DNA of 53,121 nucleotides from Halonatronum saccharophilum DSM 13868 (lineage in GTDB: Bacteria; Bacillota; Halanaerobiia; Halobacteroidales; Halobacteroidaceae): contig NZ_KI912091.1 in NCBI RefSeq assembly GCF_000517025.1, forward strand, positions 255,017-308,137, written 5' to 3'. Position numbers and translations under genes: made by a program. The stretch's first letter is position 1, and the number at the start of each line of letters is the position of its first letter. Positions 35,403 through 44,520 of the stretch are shown one piece after another. The notes under the pieces were generated by a model. That model made no database searches. It saw nothing but the letters and a program-made list of their open reading frames with translations, and was not told where the DNA came from.

Positions 35403-36965
35403 ATGCTAAAGGTTTATGATACTACCTTGCGTGATGGAAGCCAGCGGGAGGGTATCTCTTATTCAACTGAGGATAAATTAAATATTACTAAGAGATTAGA
35501 TGAATTGGGAATTCATTATATTGAAGGGGGCTGGCCTGGATCCAATCCCAAGGATATAGAGTACTTTCAAAGGGTAAAGGAGTTAGAGTTGAAGAAGGCT
35601 AAGGTTGCAGCCTTTGGTAGTACAAGAAGGGCCAATGTTTTACCCCAAGATGATAAGAACCTCCAAGCCATTCTAGAATCAGGGGTGGAGGTTGCTACAA
35701 TCTTTGGGAAGGCCTGGGATCTTCATGTAACTGATGCTATCAAAACTACTCTTGAGGAGAACTTAGCTATGATAGAGTCCTCAATCTCTTTTTTAAAGGA
35801 GAAGGGTTTAGAGGTTAACTTCGATGCTGAGCACTTCTTTGATGGTTACAACTCTAATCCTGACTATGCCTTAAAGGCTCTAAAAGCTGCTCAAAGAGGT
35901 AGAGCAGATGCTATAGTACTTTGTGATACCAATGGTGGAACTATGCCCTTTAAGGTAAAAGAGATAGTAGAGCGTGCCAAAGAAGAGGTAGATACTCCTT
36001 TAGGTATTCATGCTCATAATGATGGAGATGTAGCAGTAGCTAATTCTTTGGCTGCTTATGAAGGTGGAGTCCAGCATATACAAGGAACTATCAATGGTTA
36101 TGGTGAGAGGTGTGGAAATGCCAATCTATCATCAATAATCCCAAACCTTAAGCTTAAATATGGTGAGGATTTAATTAGTGATGAAGAGTTGGCTAAGTTG
36201 ACAGAGGTCTCTCGTTATGTAAGTGAGGTGGCCAATCTATTACCACCAAGCCATAATCCTTATGTAGGTGATAGTGCCTTTGCCCATAAGGGTGGTATTC
36301 ATGTTAGTGCTATCTTGAGAAATGCTAAGACTTATGAACACGTTGCCCCTGAGCTAGTAGGTAATAAACAGAGAGTCTTAGTATCTGAATTATCTGGTAA
36401 GAGTAACCTTGTCTATAAAGCGCAAGAGTTAGGTATAGATATAGATGAAGAGACGGCTGATTTGAGAAAAGTTTTAGATAAAATTAAGGAGCTAGAGCAT
36501 CAGGGTTATCAATTTGAAGGTGCAGAAGCCTCTTTTGAATTGATGGTGGAGAAGGCTCTAGGAAGCTATCAGAAGTTATTTGACCTAGATGGAGTTAGAA
36601 TAATAACTGAAAAGACTGACGAGATCAATCCTATATCTGAGGCTACTATCAAGGTCAGAGTTAAGGGTGAACGAGTTCATATAGCTGCCGAAGGCGATGG
36701 ACCTGTCAATGCCCTTGACTCAGCCTTGAGAAAAGCTTTGGTCGACTTTTACCCTCAATTAGAGAAGATCAAGCTTATAGATTATAAGGTAAGGGTCTTA
36801 GAAGGTAAAGATGGAACTGCCGCTAAGGTAAGGGTGCTTATCGAGTCCACCGATGGTCATAGTACCTGGGGAACTGTTGGCGCTTCTACCAATATAATCG
36901 AAGCCAGTTGGCAGGCTCTAGTGGATAGCATAGAGTATGGTATAAAGTTAAAAGATACGAATTAA
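35403..36965 (+). CDS. cimA: Citramalate synthase
   Basis: CimA condenses pyruvate and acetyl-CoA to (R)-citramalate, which LeuC, LeuD and LeuB turn into 2-oxobutyrate, allowing isoleucine synthesis without threonine dehydratase. The protein has 520 residues. It belongs to the LeuA superfamily ([50 protein letters not shown]). The segment [13 protein letters not shown] and overall pattern mark the CimA group (TIGR00977 type). A C-terminal regulatory domain is present. The gene starts 12 bases after leuB and shares its LeuCDB enzymes. It is the last gene of the operon. Confidence 0.92.
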   Translation: MLKVYDTTLRDGSQREGISYSTEDKLNITKRLDELGIHYIEGGWPGSNPKDIEYFQRVKELELKKAKVAAFGSTRRANVLPQDDKNLQAILESGVEVATIFGKAWDLHVTDAIKTTLEENLAMIESSISFLKEKGLEVNFDAEHFFDGYNSNPDYALKALKAAQRGRADAIVLCDTNGGTMPFKVKEIVERAKEEVDTPLGIHAHNDGDVAVANSLAAYEGGVQHIQGTINGYGERCGNANLSSIIPNLKLKYGEDLISDEELAKLTEVSRYVSEVANLLPPSHNPYVGDSAFAHKGGIHVSAILRNAKTYEHVAPELVGNKQRVLVSELSGKSNLVYKAQELGIDIDEETADLRKVLDKIKELEHQGYQFEGAEASFELMVEKALGSYQKLFDLDGVRIITEKTDEINPISEATIKVRVKGERVHIAAEGDGPVNALDSALRKALVDFYPQLEKIKLIDYKVRVLEGKDGTAAKVRVLIESTDGHSTWGTVGASTNIIEASWQALVDSIEYGIKLKDTN

Positions 36966-36997
36966 AAATAAAAATTTAACTTCTATAACAGAAAGGT

Positions 36998-37070
36998 AAC
37001 TCACACGGAGAGTTTTTTGGCTTGTAAAAACTTGTAGGGATAGCATAGAGTATGGTATTAAATTAAAACA
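36998..37070 (+). repeat. Duplicated 3' end of cimA in the downstream spacer
   Basis: GGATAGCATAGAGTATGGTA followed by TTAAATTAAAA (37038-37068) nearly repeats the cimA C-terminal coding segment at 36923-36953, an offset of 115 bases. A weak hairpin with a T-run (AACTC/GAGTT, 36998-37018) lies between the copies. It suggests a tandem duplication or recombination that left a scar after the operon. Confidence 0.7.
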
Positions 37071-37100
37071 AGAAATTATATATTTTTTATTGTTTATATG

Positions 37101-37152
37101 AACAAATAGTATAAGAGCTACTGATTAATCAGTAGCTCTTATACTATTTGTT
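37101..37152. terminator. 52-bp perfect palindrome between convergent genes
   Basis: Two 26-base arms (AACAAATAGTATAAGAGCTA followed by CTGATT, and its exact complement) meet with no spacer. It lies between cimA (plus) and the NTF2-like gene (minus), which converge, so it is well placed to terminate both. There is a T-rich stretch on each side but no long T-tract. Confidence 0.8.
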
Positions 37153-37167
37153 AGATATCTCTAATTA

Positions 37168-37569
37168 TTAATCTTCAATATCATCTATAATTATCTTAAT
37201 GATGTACCATTTATCATTAAGATTTTTTAGTTCATAAGTAAATATAAATTCTTGTATTTCACGTGTTTTGCCTGGATCTTTTACATCATGAATTTGTTTT
37301 CCTGTAATTTTGATATGTTGATTAGGGATTAAAATTGAAATATCTTGATCTATATAGTCTATATTATACAATTCCAGCCCATTATCAAATTCATGTTCAA
37401 AGATTTTAATAAAATCATCTCTATTGTTTACAATTTCTTCATCTTTTTCTATACATCGAAAACCATCTTCCCATAATATAGTTTTCATACTAGTAAAATC
37501 AGCTGATTTTAATGCATTTAAAAATTCAGCAATCTTGATTTCAACAACATTATTTTTTTGGTCATTCAT
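37168..37569 (-). CDS. NTF2/SnoaL-like small protein
   Basis: The protein has 133 residues and no signal peptide. The pattern of an N-terminal helix (EIKIAEFLNALKSADFTSMK), a short helix after it (RDDFIKIFEHEF) and four strands, ending in ELKNLNDKWYIIKIIIDD, fits the cone-shaped NTF2-like fold of SnoaL and DUF4440 proteins. These include small enzymes and ligand-binding proteins, so no activity can be named. A GGAGGT ribosome site precedes the start on the minus strand. It is transcribed divergently from the NRPS gene and could be functionally linked to it, but no direct evidence supports that. Confidence 0.5.
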   Translation of the reverse strand: MNDQKNNVVEIKIAEFLNALKSADFTSMKTILWEDGFRCIEKDEEIVNNRDDFIKIFEHEFDNGLELYNIDYIDQDISILIPNQHIKITGKQIHDVKDPGKTREIQEFIFTYELKNLNDKWYIIKIIIDDIED

Positions 37570-37838
37570 AATATTACCTCCAATTATTAATTAATAGTAT
37601 AAGGCGGATTTAAATAGATAAAAAGTATAATTTAATATACTTAGGTATAGCATTCTACAATAAAGAATTATATTCCTGCATAAAAAATAAGATATATTTT
37701 TTATAATAAAAAGGAGGTATTTTATAGTAAAAATGAGAAATATATTACTGACGACAGTAAAAATATAACATACTTTAGTTATAACCGCTATATTTTATAA
37801 TTTAAATCAAAATAGCAACTATTAGGAGGGGTAGTAAA
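37570..37838. other. Divergent intergenic region upstream of the NRPS
   Basis: About 270 bp, very AT-rich. It holds a small stem TTACTG-ACGA-CAGTAA (37745-37760) and a ribosome-site-like AAGGAGG (37711-37717) that is not followed by a real gene; the nearest ATG (37733) opens only 11 codons. No clear sigma-A promoter was recognised for either gene. The true NRPS ribosome site is AGGAGGGG at about 37823-37830. Confidence 0.4.
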
Positions 37839-40800
37839 ATGGATCAAAGCGAGAGAATCTTAGATAATGAAAGGGATAGGTTGATTTATGAATTTAATAA
37901 TACTGCAACTTGCTTTCCAAAGAATAAAACTTTACAAGAAATCTTTGAAAAGCAGGTTTTTAAGCATCGAGATGAAATAGCTGTAAAATTAGAAGATCAA
38001 GAACTAACGTATTCTCAATTAAATGAAAGGGCCAACCAATTAGCTAGAAGTTTAAGGGAAAAAGGGGTAAAAGTAGGTCAAGTTGTAGGGTTGATGGTAG
38101 AGCGATCTTTAGATATGATGGTTGGAATTTGGGCAATTATAAAGTCAGGAGCAACTTATTTGCCAATAGAACCAAATTATCCAAGAGAGAGAATAGAGTA
38201 TATGTTAGAGGATAGTAAAGCTAAGGTGATATTAGGGCATATTAATTTAATAAATAAGCTAGAATATGGTGGGAAAATCATAGATATAACTGAAAAAAAC
38301 CTTTATAAGGGAGATAAAGCTAATTTAGAGAACTTAAATAGCCCTAATGATATTGTTTATATAATTTATACATCTGGGACTACAGGAAGACCTAAGGGTA
38401 TTTTGACTACGCATTATAATATCAGTAGAGTAGTTAAAAATACTAATTATATTAATATTAATTCTAACGATAGGATACTGCAATTATCTAATTATGCTTT
38501 TGATGGTTCTACTTTTGATATTTATGGGGCATTTTTAAATGGTGCTAAGCTAGTAATGATAACTCAGGATAAGTTATTAGAGGTAGATAAGTTAGCTAAA
38601 CTAATAAAGAGAGAAAAAATTACAATTTTCTTTGTAACAACAGCATTATTTAATATTTTAGCAGATAATCATTTAAAGCAATTAAAAGGTGTTAGGAAAA
38701 TATTATTTGGTGGCGAGAGAATATCTGTACCTCATGCTAGAAAAGCCTTAGATTATTTGGGTAAAGACAAATTAATCCATGTTTATGGGCCAACCGAAAC
38801 TACAGTTTATGCTACTTATTATTATATTAATGAAATTGATAAAGAAGCAGATAACATACCAATTGGAAGTCCTATAGCAAATACAGAGGTTTATATTTTA
38901 GATGAAAACAATAAATCACAACCAATTGGAGTACCAGGAGAGTTATGTATAGCAGGTGATGGTTTAGCTAAAGGATATTTAAATAGACCAGAAAAGACAG
39001 CTGAGGTTTTTGTTGATAATACTTTTTCTGAGGGGAAGATGTATCGTACAGGGGATTTAGTAAAGATGTTAGATGATGGAAATATAGAGTTTATAGGAAG
39101 AATAGATCATCAGGTTAAAATTCGGGGCTTTAGAATAGAGTTAGGTGAGATACAGAGTAAATTATTAGAATACTTTGCTATTAAAGAAGCCATAATTATA
39201 GCTAAAGGAGAAAAAGGAAGTGTAGATTATTTATGTGCATATATAACTGGGAATAGAGATCTTACAGTAGCGGAGTTAAGGAAATTTTTATCTAAAGATT
39301 TACCTGATTATATGGTTCCTTCTTATTTTATTCAGTTAGATAAGATGCCACTAACCCAAAATGGTAAAATAGATCGTAATAAGCTGCCAGAGCCTGATGG
39401 TACTTTAAATACAGGTGTAAAATATTTAGCTCCAGAGAGTGAAATAGAGAAAAAATTAATTAGAATCTGTGAAAGTATATTACGGGTAAAAAAAATAGGT
39501 ATGAATGATGACCTTCTTGCTTTAGGTGGAGATTCATTAAAATTAATCAGTCTTGCTAATAAAATTTATAAAGAAATGAGTATAAAGGTCTCTTTAAAAG
39601 AAATAATAGCAAGAACAAAGTTAAAAGAACTTGTTGAATATCTAGAAAATACTGAAATAAATAGTACTTTTGCAATTGATGATGTGGAGAAAAGAGACTA
39701 TTATCCACTATCTTCAGCCCAAGAGAGGATAATGTTAGAAACTGAGTTTGATCAGTCTAGTACAAGTTATAATGAGCCTTTTGGTATATTAATAGAAGGT
39801 AAAGTTGATATTAATAAATTAGAATTAATTTTTAAAAAATTGATTAAGAGGCATGAATCTTTAAGAACAGGTTTTGAGGTTATTAATGGAGAATTTGTTC
39901 AAAAGATTTATCAAGAAGTTCCTTTCGAGATTAAATATATGGAAAAAGCAGAAAGTGAGATTGATAATATTTTAGAAGAATTAGGAAAGGTCTTTGATTT
40001 AAGTAACCCCCCATTATTGAGAGTAAATTTGGTTAAGGTAGGAGAGGACAAGTATTACCTTTTAATTGTTTTACATCATATTATAATGGATGGTGCTTCT
40101 TTAGATATTATGGTAGAAGAGATGAAAAAATTATATGAAGGTGATGAGCTTCTTGCTTTAAATAAAACTTATAAAGATTATGCTGTATGGCAAAGAGAAC
40201 AGCTTTCTAATGCTGAAGTAATAGAAAAGCAAAAAAAATATTGGCTAGATGAGTTTAGTGGTCAGTTGCCTGTTCTTAATTTACCAACTGATTATTCAAG
40301 ACCAAAGTTTAAAAGTTATAATGGTGAAAATATTACCTTTTATCTTGATAAGGAGACAAGTGATAAGTTAAATCGATTGGTAAGTGATAATAACACAACT
40401 TTGTATATGGGATTATTTGCAGCATATAATACTTTGTTGCATAAATATACAGGTCAAGAGGATATTATAATAGGTTCTCCAATGTTTGGTAGACCTCATA
40501 TTGATTTAGAGAATATATTTGGTATGTTTGTAAATACTATTGCTTTAAGAAGTTATCCAGAGGGAGATAAGAGTTTTGAAGATTTTTTAAAGGAAGCAAA
40601 GGAGAAGGTATTACAAGCCTATGAAAACTTAGATTATCAGTTAGCAGATTTAGTTGATAATTTAGATATTAAAAGAGATACAAGTAGGCACCCACTCTTT
40701 GATGTAGCATTTGTATTACAGAATATAAATTTAGATAAGGTTAGATTTGGTGATTTAGAGGTTACACCTATTGACTTTAGGTATAATAATGCTAAAGCTG

Positions 40801-43800
40801 ATATTCTTTTAGAAGCGATAGAAACAGATAAGGGAATTAAATTTGATTTACAGTATTGTACTGATTTATTTAAGAAAGAGACTATAGAGAGATTTTCTAA
40901 GCATTTTATTAATATCATCAAAGAGGTTGTAGAGAAGCCAGAAATTAAGTTATCAGAGATTGAAATGATATCTAAAGATGAAGAGGAAGAACTATTAATT
41001 GAATTTAATGATACATCAGTAGAATATCCAAAGGAAAAAACGATTCATCAAATATTTGAGGAGCAAGTAGAGAAGAGGACAAATGATATAGCTATCATAT
41101 TTGAGGGTCAAGAATTAACATATGAAGAATTAAATCAAAAAGCTAACCAATTAGCGAGATTGTTAAGAAAGAGTGGAGTAAAGGCTGATGATTTGGTAGG
41201 AATAATGTTAGAAGAATCCTTAGAGATGATAATTAGTATTATTGCAGTTATCAAAGCAGGTGGAGCCTATGTACCAATTGATCCTAATTATCCTAGAGAT
41301 CGAATTGACTATATCTTAAAGGATAGTAAGATGGATATTTTATTGACAAGTAGCAATTTAATAAATGAAGTTGAATTTACTAAAAATAAGATTTGTGTAG
41401 ATGATAAAGACATATATCAAGGAGATAATAATAATCTTGAAAATATCAATAAACCAAGTGATTTAGCTTATATAATCTATACATCGGGAACTACAGGTAA
41501 ACCTAAAGGTGTAATGGTAGAACATAAAAATGTAGTTAGGTTATTATTTAATGAAAAATTCCAATTTGATTTTAATAGTAGTGATACTTGGACTATGTTT
41601 CATTCATACTGTTTTGACTTTTCAGTATGGGAGATGTATGGTGCCTTATTATATGGTGCTAAGTTGATTTTAATCCCTAAAACATTAGCAAGAAATACTA
41701 ATAAGTTTAGGAGATTATTGCAAGAATATCAGGTGACAGTTTTAAATCAGACTCCATCGGCTTTTTATAATTTAATTAGTGAAGAGTTAATTTGTGGAGA
41801 TGAGAGGTTGAATTTAAAATATATAATATTTGGAGGTGAAGCATTAAATCCATTTAAGTTAAAGGAATGGAAAGAGAAGTACCCAGAGACTAAACTTATC
41901 AATATGTATGGAATTACAGAAACAACAGTTCATGTTACCTTCAAAGAGATAACAATAAGGGAGATAGAATCAGGTGTAAGTAATATAGGAAAAGCAATTC
42001 CAACTTTAACTACTTATATTATGAATAGCAATATGAAGTTACAACCTGTAGGAGTACCAGGAGAATTATGTGTTGGTGGTGAGGGAGTAACAAGGGGTTA
42101 TTTAAATAGAGAAGAATTAACAGAGGATAAATTTGTAGTTAATCCATACAAGCCAGAAGAGAGGCTTTATAGATCAGGAGATTTAGCTAGATTATTGTCT
42201 AATGGTGATATGGAGTACCTTGGAAGAATAGATCATCAAGTTAAGATTAGGGGTTTTAGAATTGAATTAGGAGAGATAGAGTCAGCTTTATTAAAGCATC
42301 AAAAGGTTAAAGAAGTTGTAGTATTAGCTAAGGAATTTGCTTCTGGTGATAAGCGTTTAGTTTCTTATATTGTAACTAATAAAGAAAGTAAGTTGAATGT
42401 TAAAGAAATTCGTTCTTATTTATATAAGAAGATACCAGCTTATATGATTCCATCATATTTTATTCAATTAGATGAAATGCCTCTCAATCATAATGGTAAA
42501 GTTGATAGAAAATCATTACCAGAACCTAATTTAGAAGTAGATATAGGGGTAGAGTATGTTGGCCCTCGTACTGAATTAGAAAGTAAGTTAGTGGATATCT
42601 GGAAAAAAATATTGAAATCAGATAAAATAGGAATAAAAGATAACTTTTTAGATTTAGGCGGGAGTTCATTGTCGGTGATACAAATGATGCAGATGATTCA
42701 ATTAGAGTGTCAGGTATTAATTCCTATAGGGGAGATTTATTCTACACCAACAATTGAAGAGTTGGCAGATAAGATTGAACAGATAAAAGCAAAAGGTTTA
42801 GAAGAAGTAATGTCCGCTTTAGGTGAAGTTGCAGCTTATTCAGAGGAATCTTCAGATGATATTTTGATAGAAGAGTATAATTTAGCTGACTTTAGTCGAT
42901 TATCTGTCACTAGGCTTAAGCCAGAAAATATATTATTAGCAGGCTCTACAGGTTTTTTAGGTTCTCATATATTAAGGGATCTTATAATTGAAACTGATGC
43001 AACTATATATTGTTTATTAAGGGAAAATAATAATAATAATTGTGAACTTAGATTAAAGAAGCGACTAAATTTTTATTTTGGTGAGAAGCTAGATAAATAT
43101 TTAGGTAATAGAATTATTGGTGTTAAAGGAGATTTAACGGAAGATAATTTAGGAATTGAAGATAATCTATATCAAGAATTAGCAAATAAGGTTGATACAG
43201 TTATTAATTCTGCCGCAGATGTAAGACATTATGGAAAGTATGAACAGTTTGAAAATATTAATGTTTTTGGTACTCAAAGGTTAGTGGATTTTTGTTTAAC
43301 ATCTAAAGAGAAGACCTTTCACCATACCTCAACTATAAGTATTGTTGGTGAAGGGGGAAGAAAAGGGAAGTTTAAAGAAAGTGATTATAATATTGGGCAG
43401 AATTTTATGACCGATGTATATAGTAAAAGTAAATTTGAAGCAGAAAGGGTTGTTTATAAGGCTAGAATTAGAGGATTAAAAGCTTCAATTTATAGAATTG
43501 GTTTATTGGTTGGAAGACATCAAGATGGACATTTTCAAGAGAATATTGTTGAAAATAGATTTTATAATAATACTAAAGGTTTAATTTGTCTTAGTAAAGC
43601 ACCAAGTGCTTATATGGATTATAAAAGTGATTTTACAGCAGTAGATAAATGTAGTGAAGCTATGGTTAGCTTGATCTTATGGAAAGAGTCTATAGGATAT
43701 AACTTTCATATGATGAATGCTAATTTAATTCCAATGCGAAAGTTTATTGCTGGGATTAATAAAGCAGGCTATCTGATTGAAGAGGTAAGTAATCAAGAAT

Positions 43801-44039
43801 TTTATGATTTAATCTCTAATAGGATAAAGAATTTTGATTTTGAAAGAGAGTTAAGTACATTATTTAATGATTTAGCAGCTGGAGTTCATAATTTTATCGA
43901 AGAGAATACTCAAGAAAAGATGGATACAGAGTTTACGGTAAAAGCATTGGAGAGGGTAGGTTTTGTTTGGCCAGAAATTGATTTAGAATTTATAAAAAGG
44001 ATTTTGAAATATTGTAATGAGATAGGATATATTAATTAG
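37839..44039 (+). CDS. Dimodular nonribosomal peptide synthetase A-T-C-A-T-R, predicted Ile-Thr
   Basis: The protein has 2066 residues. Domains: A1 (about 28-515), carrier T1 (about 530-605, Ser566 in GGDSL), C (about 620-1045, HHIIMDG at 746-752), A2 (about 1070-1560), T2 (about 1575-1650, Ser1610 in GGSSL) and a terminal reductase R (about 1690-2066; GSTGFLG at 1702-1708, Tyr1861 and Lys1865). Specificity residues of A1 (222, 223, 226, 265, 289, 291, 315, 323, 324, 510) read DGFFLGVVYK, the classical Ile code. Those of A2 (1260, 1261, 1264, 1303, 1330, 1332, 1356, 1364, 1365, 1554) read DFWNIGMVHK, the classical Thr code. No epimerase or starter C domain is present. The release domain should give an Ile-Thr aldehyde, likely cyclising to a pyrazinone as with AusA (aureusimines). 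No phosphopantetheinyl transferase lies nearby. Confidence 0.93.
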   Translation: MDQSERILDNERDRLIYEFNNTATCFPKNKTLQEIFEKQVFKHRDEIAVKLEDQELTYSQLNERANQLARSLREKGVKVGQVVGLMVERSLDMMVGIWAIIKSGATYLPIEPNYPRERIEYMLEDSKAKVILGHINLINKLEYGGKIIDITEKNLYKGDKANLENLNSPNDIVYIIYTSGTTGRPKGILTTHYNISRVVKNTNYININSNDRILQLSNYAFDGSTFDIYGAFLNGAKLVMITQDKLLEVDKLAKLIKREKITIFFVTTALFNILADNHLKQLKGVRKILFGGERISVPHARKALDYLGKDKLIHVYGPTETTVYATYYYINEIDKEADNIPIGSPIANTEVYILDENNKSQPIGVPGELCIAGDGLAKGYLNRPEKTAEVFVDNTFSEGKMYRTGDLVKMLDDGNIEFIGRIDHQVKIRGFRIELGEIQSKLLEYFAIKEAIIIAKGEKGSVDYLCAYITGNRDLTVAELRKFLSKDLPDYMVPSYFIQLDKMPLTQNGKIDRNKLPEPDGTLNTGVKYLAPESEIEKKLIRICESILRVKKIGMNDDLLALGGDSLKLISLANKIYKEMSIKVSLKEIIARTKLKELVEYLENTEINSTFAIDDVEKRDYYPLSSAQERIMLETEFDQSSTSYNEPFGILIEGKVDINKLELIFKKLIKRHESLRTGFEVINGEFVQKIYQEVPFEIKYMEKAESEIDNILEELGKVFDLSNPPLLRVNLVKVGEDKYYLLIVLHHIIMDGASLDIMVEEMKKLYEGDELLALNKTYKDYAVWQREQLSNAEVIEKQKKYWLDEFSGQLPVLNLPTDYSRPKFKSYNGENITFYLDKETSDKLNRLVSDNNTTLYMGLFAAYNTLLHKYTGQEDIIIGSPMFGRPHIDLENIFGMFVNTIALRSYPEGDKSFEDFLKEAKEKVLQAYENLDYQLADLVDNLDIKRDTSRHPLFDVAFVLQNINLDKVRFGDLEVTPIDFRYNNAKADILLEAIETDKGIKFDLQYCTDLFKKETIERFSKHFINIIKEVVEKPEIKLSEIEMISKDEEEELLIEFNDTSVEYPKEKTIHQIFEEQVEKRTNDIAIIFEGQELTYEELNQKANQLARLLRKSGVKADDLVGIMLEESLEMIISIIAVIKAGGAYVPIDPNYPRDRIDYILKDSKMDILLTSSNLINEVEFTKNKICVDDKDIYQGDNNNLENINKPSDLAYIIYTSGTTGKPKGVMVEHKNVVRLLFNEKFQFDFNSSDTWTMFHSYCFDFSVWEMYGALLYGAKLILIPKTLARNTNKFRRLLQEYQVTVLNQTPSAFYNLISEELICGDERLNLKYIIFGGEALNPFKLKEWKEKYPETKLINMYGITETTVHVTFKEITIREIESGVSNIGKAIPTLTTYIMNSNMKLQPVGVPGELCVGGEGVTRGYLNREELTEDKFVVNPYKPEERLYRSGDLARLLSNGDMEYLGRIDHQVKIRGFRIELGEIESALLKHQKVKEVVVLAKEFASGDKRLVSYIVTNKESKLNVKEIRSYLYKKIPAYMIPSYFIQLDEMPLNHNGKVDRKSLPEPNLEVDIGVEYVGPRTELESKLVDIWKKILKSDKIGIKDNFLDLGGSSLSVIQMMQMIQLECQVLIPIGEIYSTPTIEELADKIEQIKAKGLEEVMSALGEVAAYSEESSDDILIEEYNLADFSRLSVTRLKPENILLAGSTGFLGSHILRDLIIETDATIYCLLRENNNNNCELRLKKRLNFYFGEKLDKYLGNRIIGVKGDLTEDNLGIEDNLYQELANKVDTVINSAADVRHYGKYEQFENINVFGTQRLVDFCLTSKEKTFHHTSTISIVGEGGRKGKFKESDYNIGQNFMTDVYSKSKFEAERVVYKARIRGLKASIYRIGLLVGRHQDGHFQENIVENRFYNNTKGLICLSKAPSAYMDYKSDFTAVDKCSEAMVSLILWKESIGYNFHMMNANLIPMRKFIAGINKAGYLIEEVSNQEFYDLISNRIKNFDFERELSTLFNDLAAGVHNFIEENTQEKMDTEFTVKALERVGFVWPEIDLEFIKRILKYCNEIGYIN

Positions 44040-44048
44040 ATAAAGATA

Positions 44049-44094
44049 ATAAAAGAGCCAATGTTGAGTTTAAACTCAACATTGGCTCTTTTAT
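44049..44094. terminator. 46-bp perfect palindrome after the NRPS
   Basis: Two 23-base arms (ATAAAAGAGCCAATGTTGAG followed by TTT, and its exact complement) with no spacer, and A/T runs at both ends. It lies between the NRPS gene and the convergent minus-strand gene and should end transcription from both sides. Confidence 0.88.
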
Positions 44095-44107
44095 AGTACT
44101 ATGTTAA

Positions 44108-44470
44108 TTATAAAGAATCAAGATAATCTTCTGCTTCAGCTTTGTTTGCAAAGATATTATTCTTTAAATCTTTAAGTGTTCTTTTTAGTTGCATCTTGGC
44201 AAGTGATGATTTAGACATAATTGTCCCTACGCCTTTAATACCTTTCTTTAACATAGCTTGTCTTCCTTCATTGAAGATAGCGTCTACTTCTTTAGAATGA
44301 ACAGGGTCAGATGATACATCCAGACAGACAGTAAAATTCGGTTTAGCCTTATTAATTATTGGTTTTAATTCTTCGAGATATTCCTTTGCTTCTGGAGTTT
44401 TTAAACTGTCTTTAAAAGTAATATAAATTCGATTTTTAACTCCATTGTACTTAATATCATAATTTTTCAT
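44108..44470 (-). CDS. Small STAS-like protein downstream of the chemoreceptor
   Basis: The protein has 120 residues, without signal peptide or membrane segment. The beta-alpha pattern NRIYITFKDSLKTPEAKEYL, then FTVCLDVSSDPVHSKEVDAI and KGVGTIMSKSSLAKMQLKR is reminiscent of STAS/SpoIIAA-like folds, where a helix follows the central strand. No anti-sigma-antagonist phosphorylation motif is certain. It lies 50 bases after the chemoreceptor on the same strand, so it is probably under the same riboswitch. The function is unknown. Confidence 0.45.
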   Translation of the reverse strand: MKNYDIKYNGVKNRIYITFKDSLKTPEAKEYLEELKPIINKAKPNFTVCLDVSSDPVHSKEVDAIFNEGRQAMLKKGIKGVGTIMSKSSLAKMQLKRTLKDLKNNIFANKAEAEDYLDSL

Positions 44471-44520
44471 TTTAAATTCCCCCTTGTTATTTTTAATTTG
44501 TTTAAAAAGTTTAAATCTAT

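Noticed and set aside
37839-38000. Starter condensation domain at the N-terminus of the NRPS
   Set aside because: Only the short linker that normally follows a C domain (EFNNTATCFPKNKTLQEIFE) is present; there is no HHxxxDG upstream of A1.
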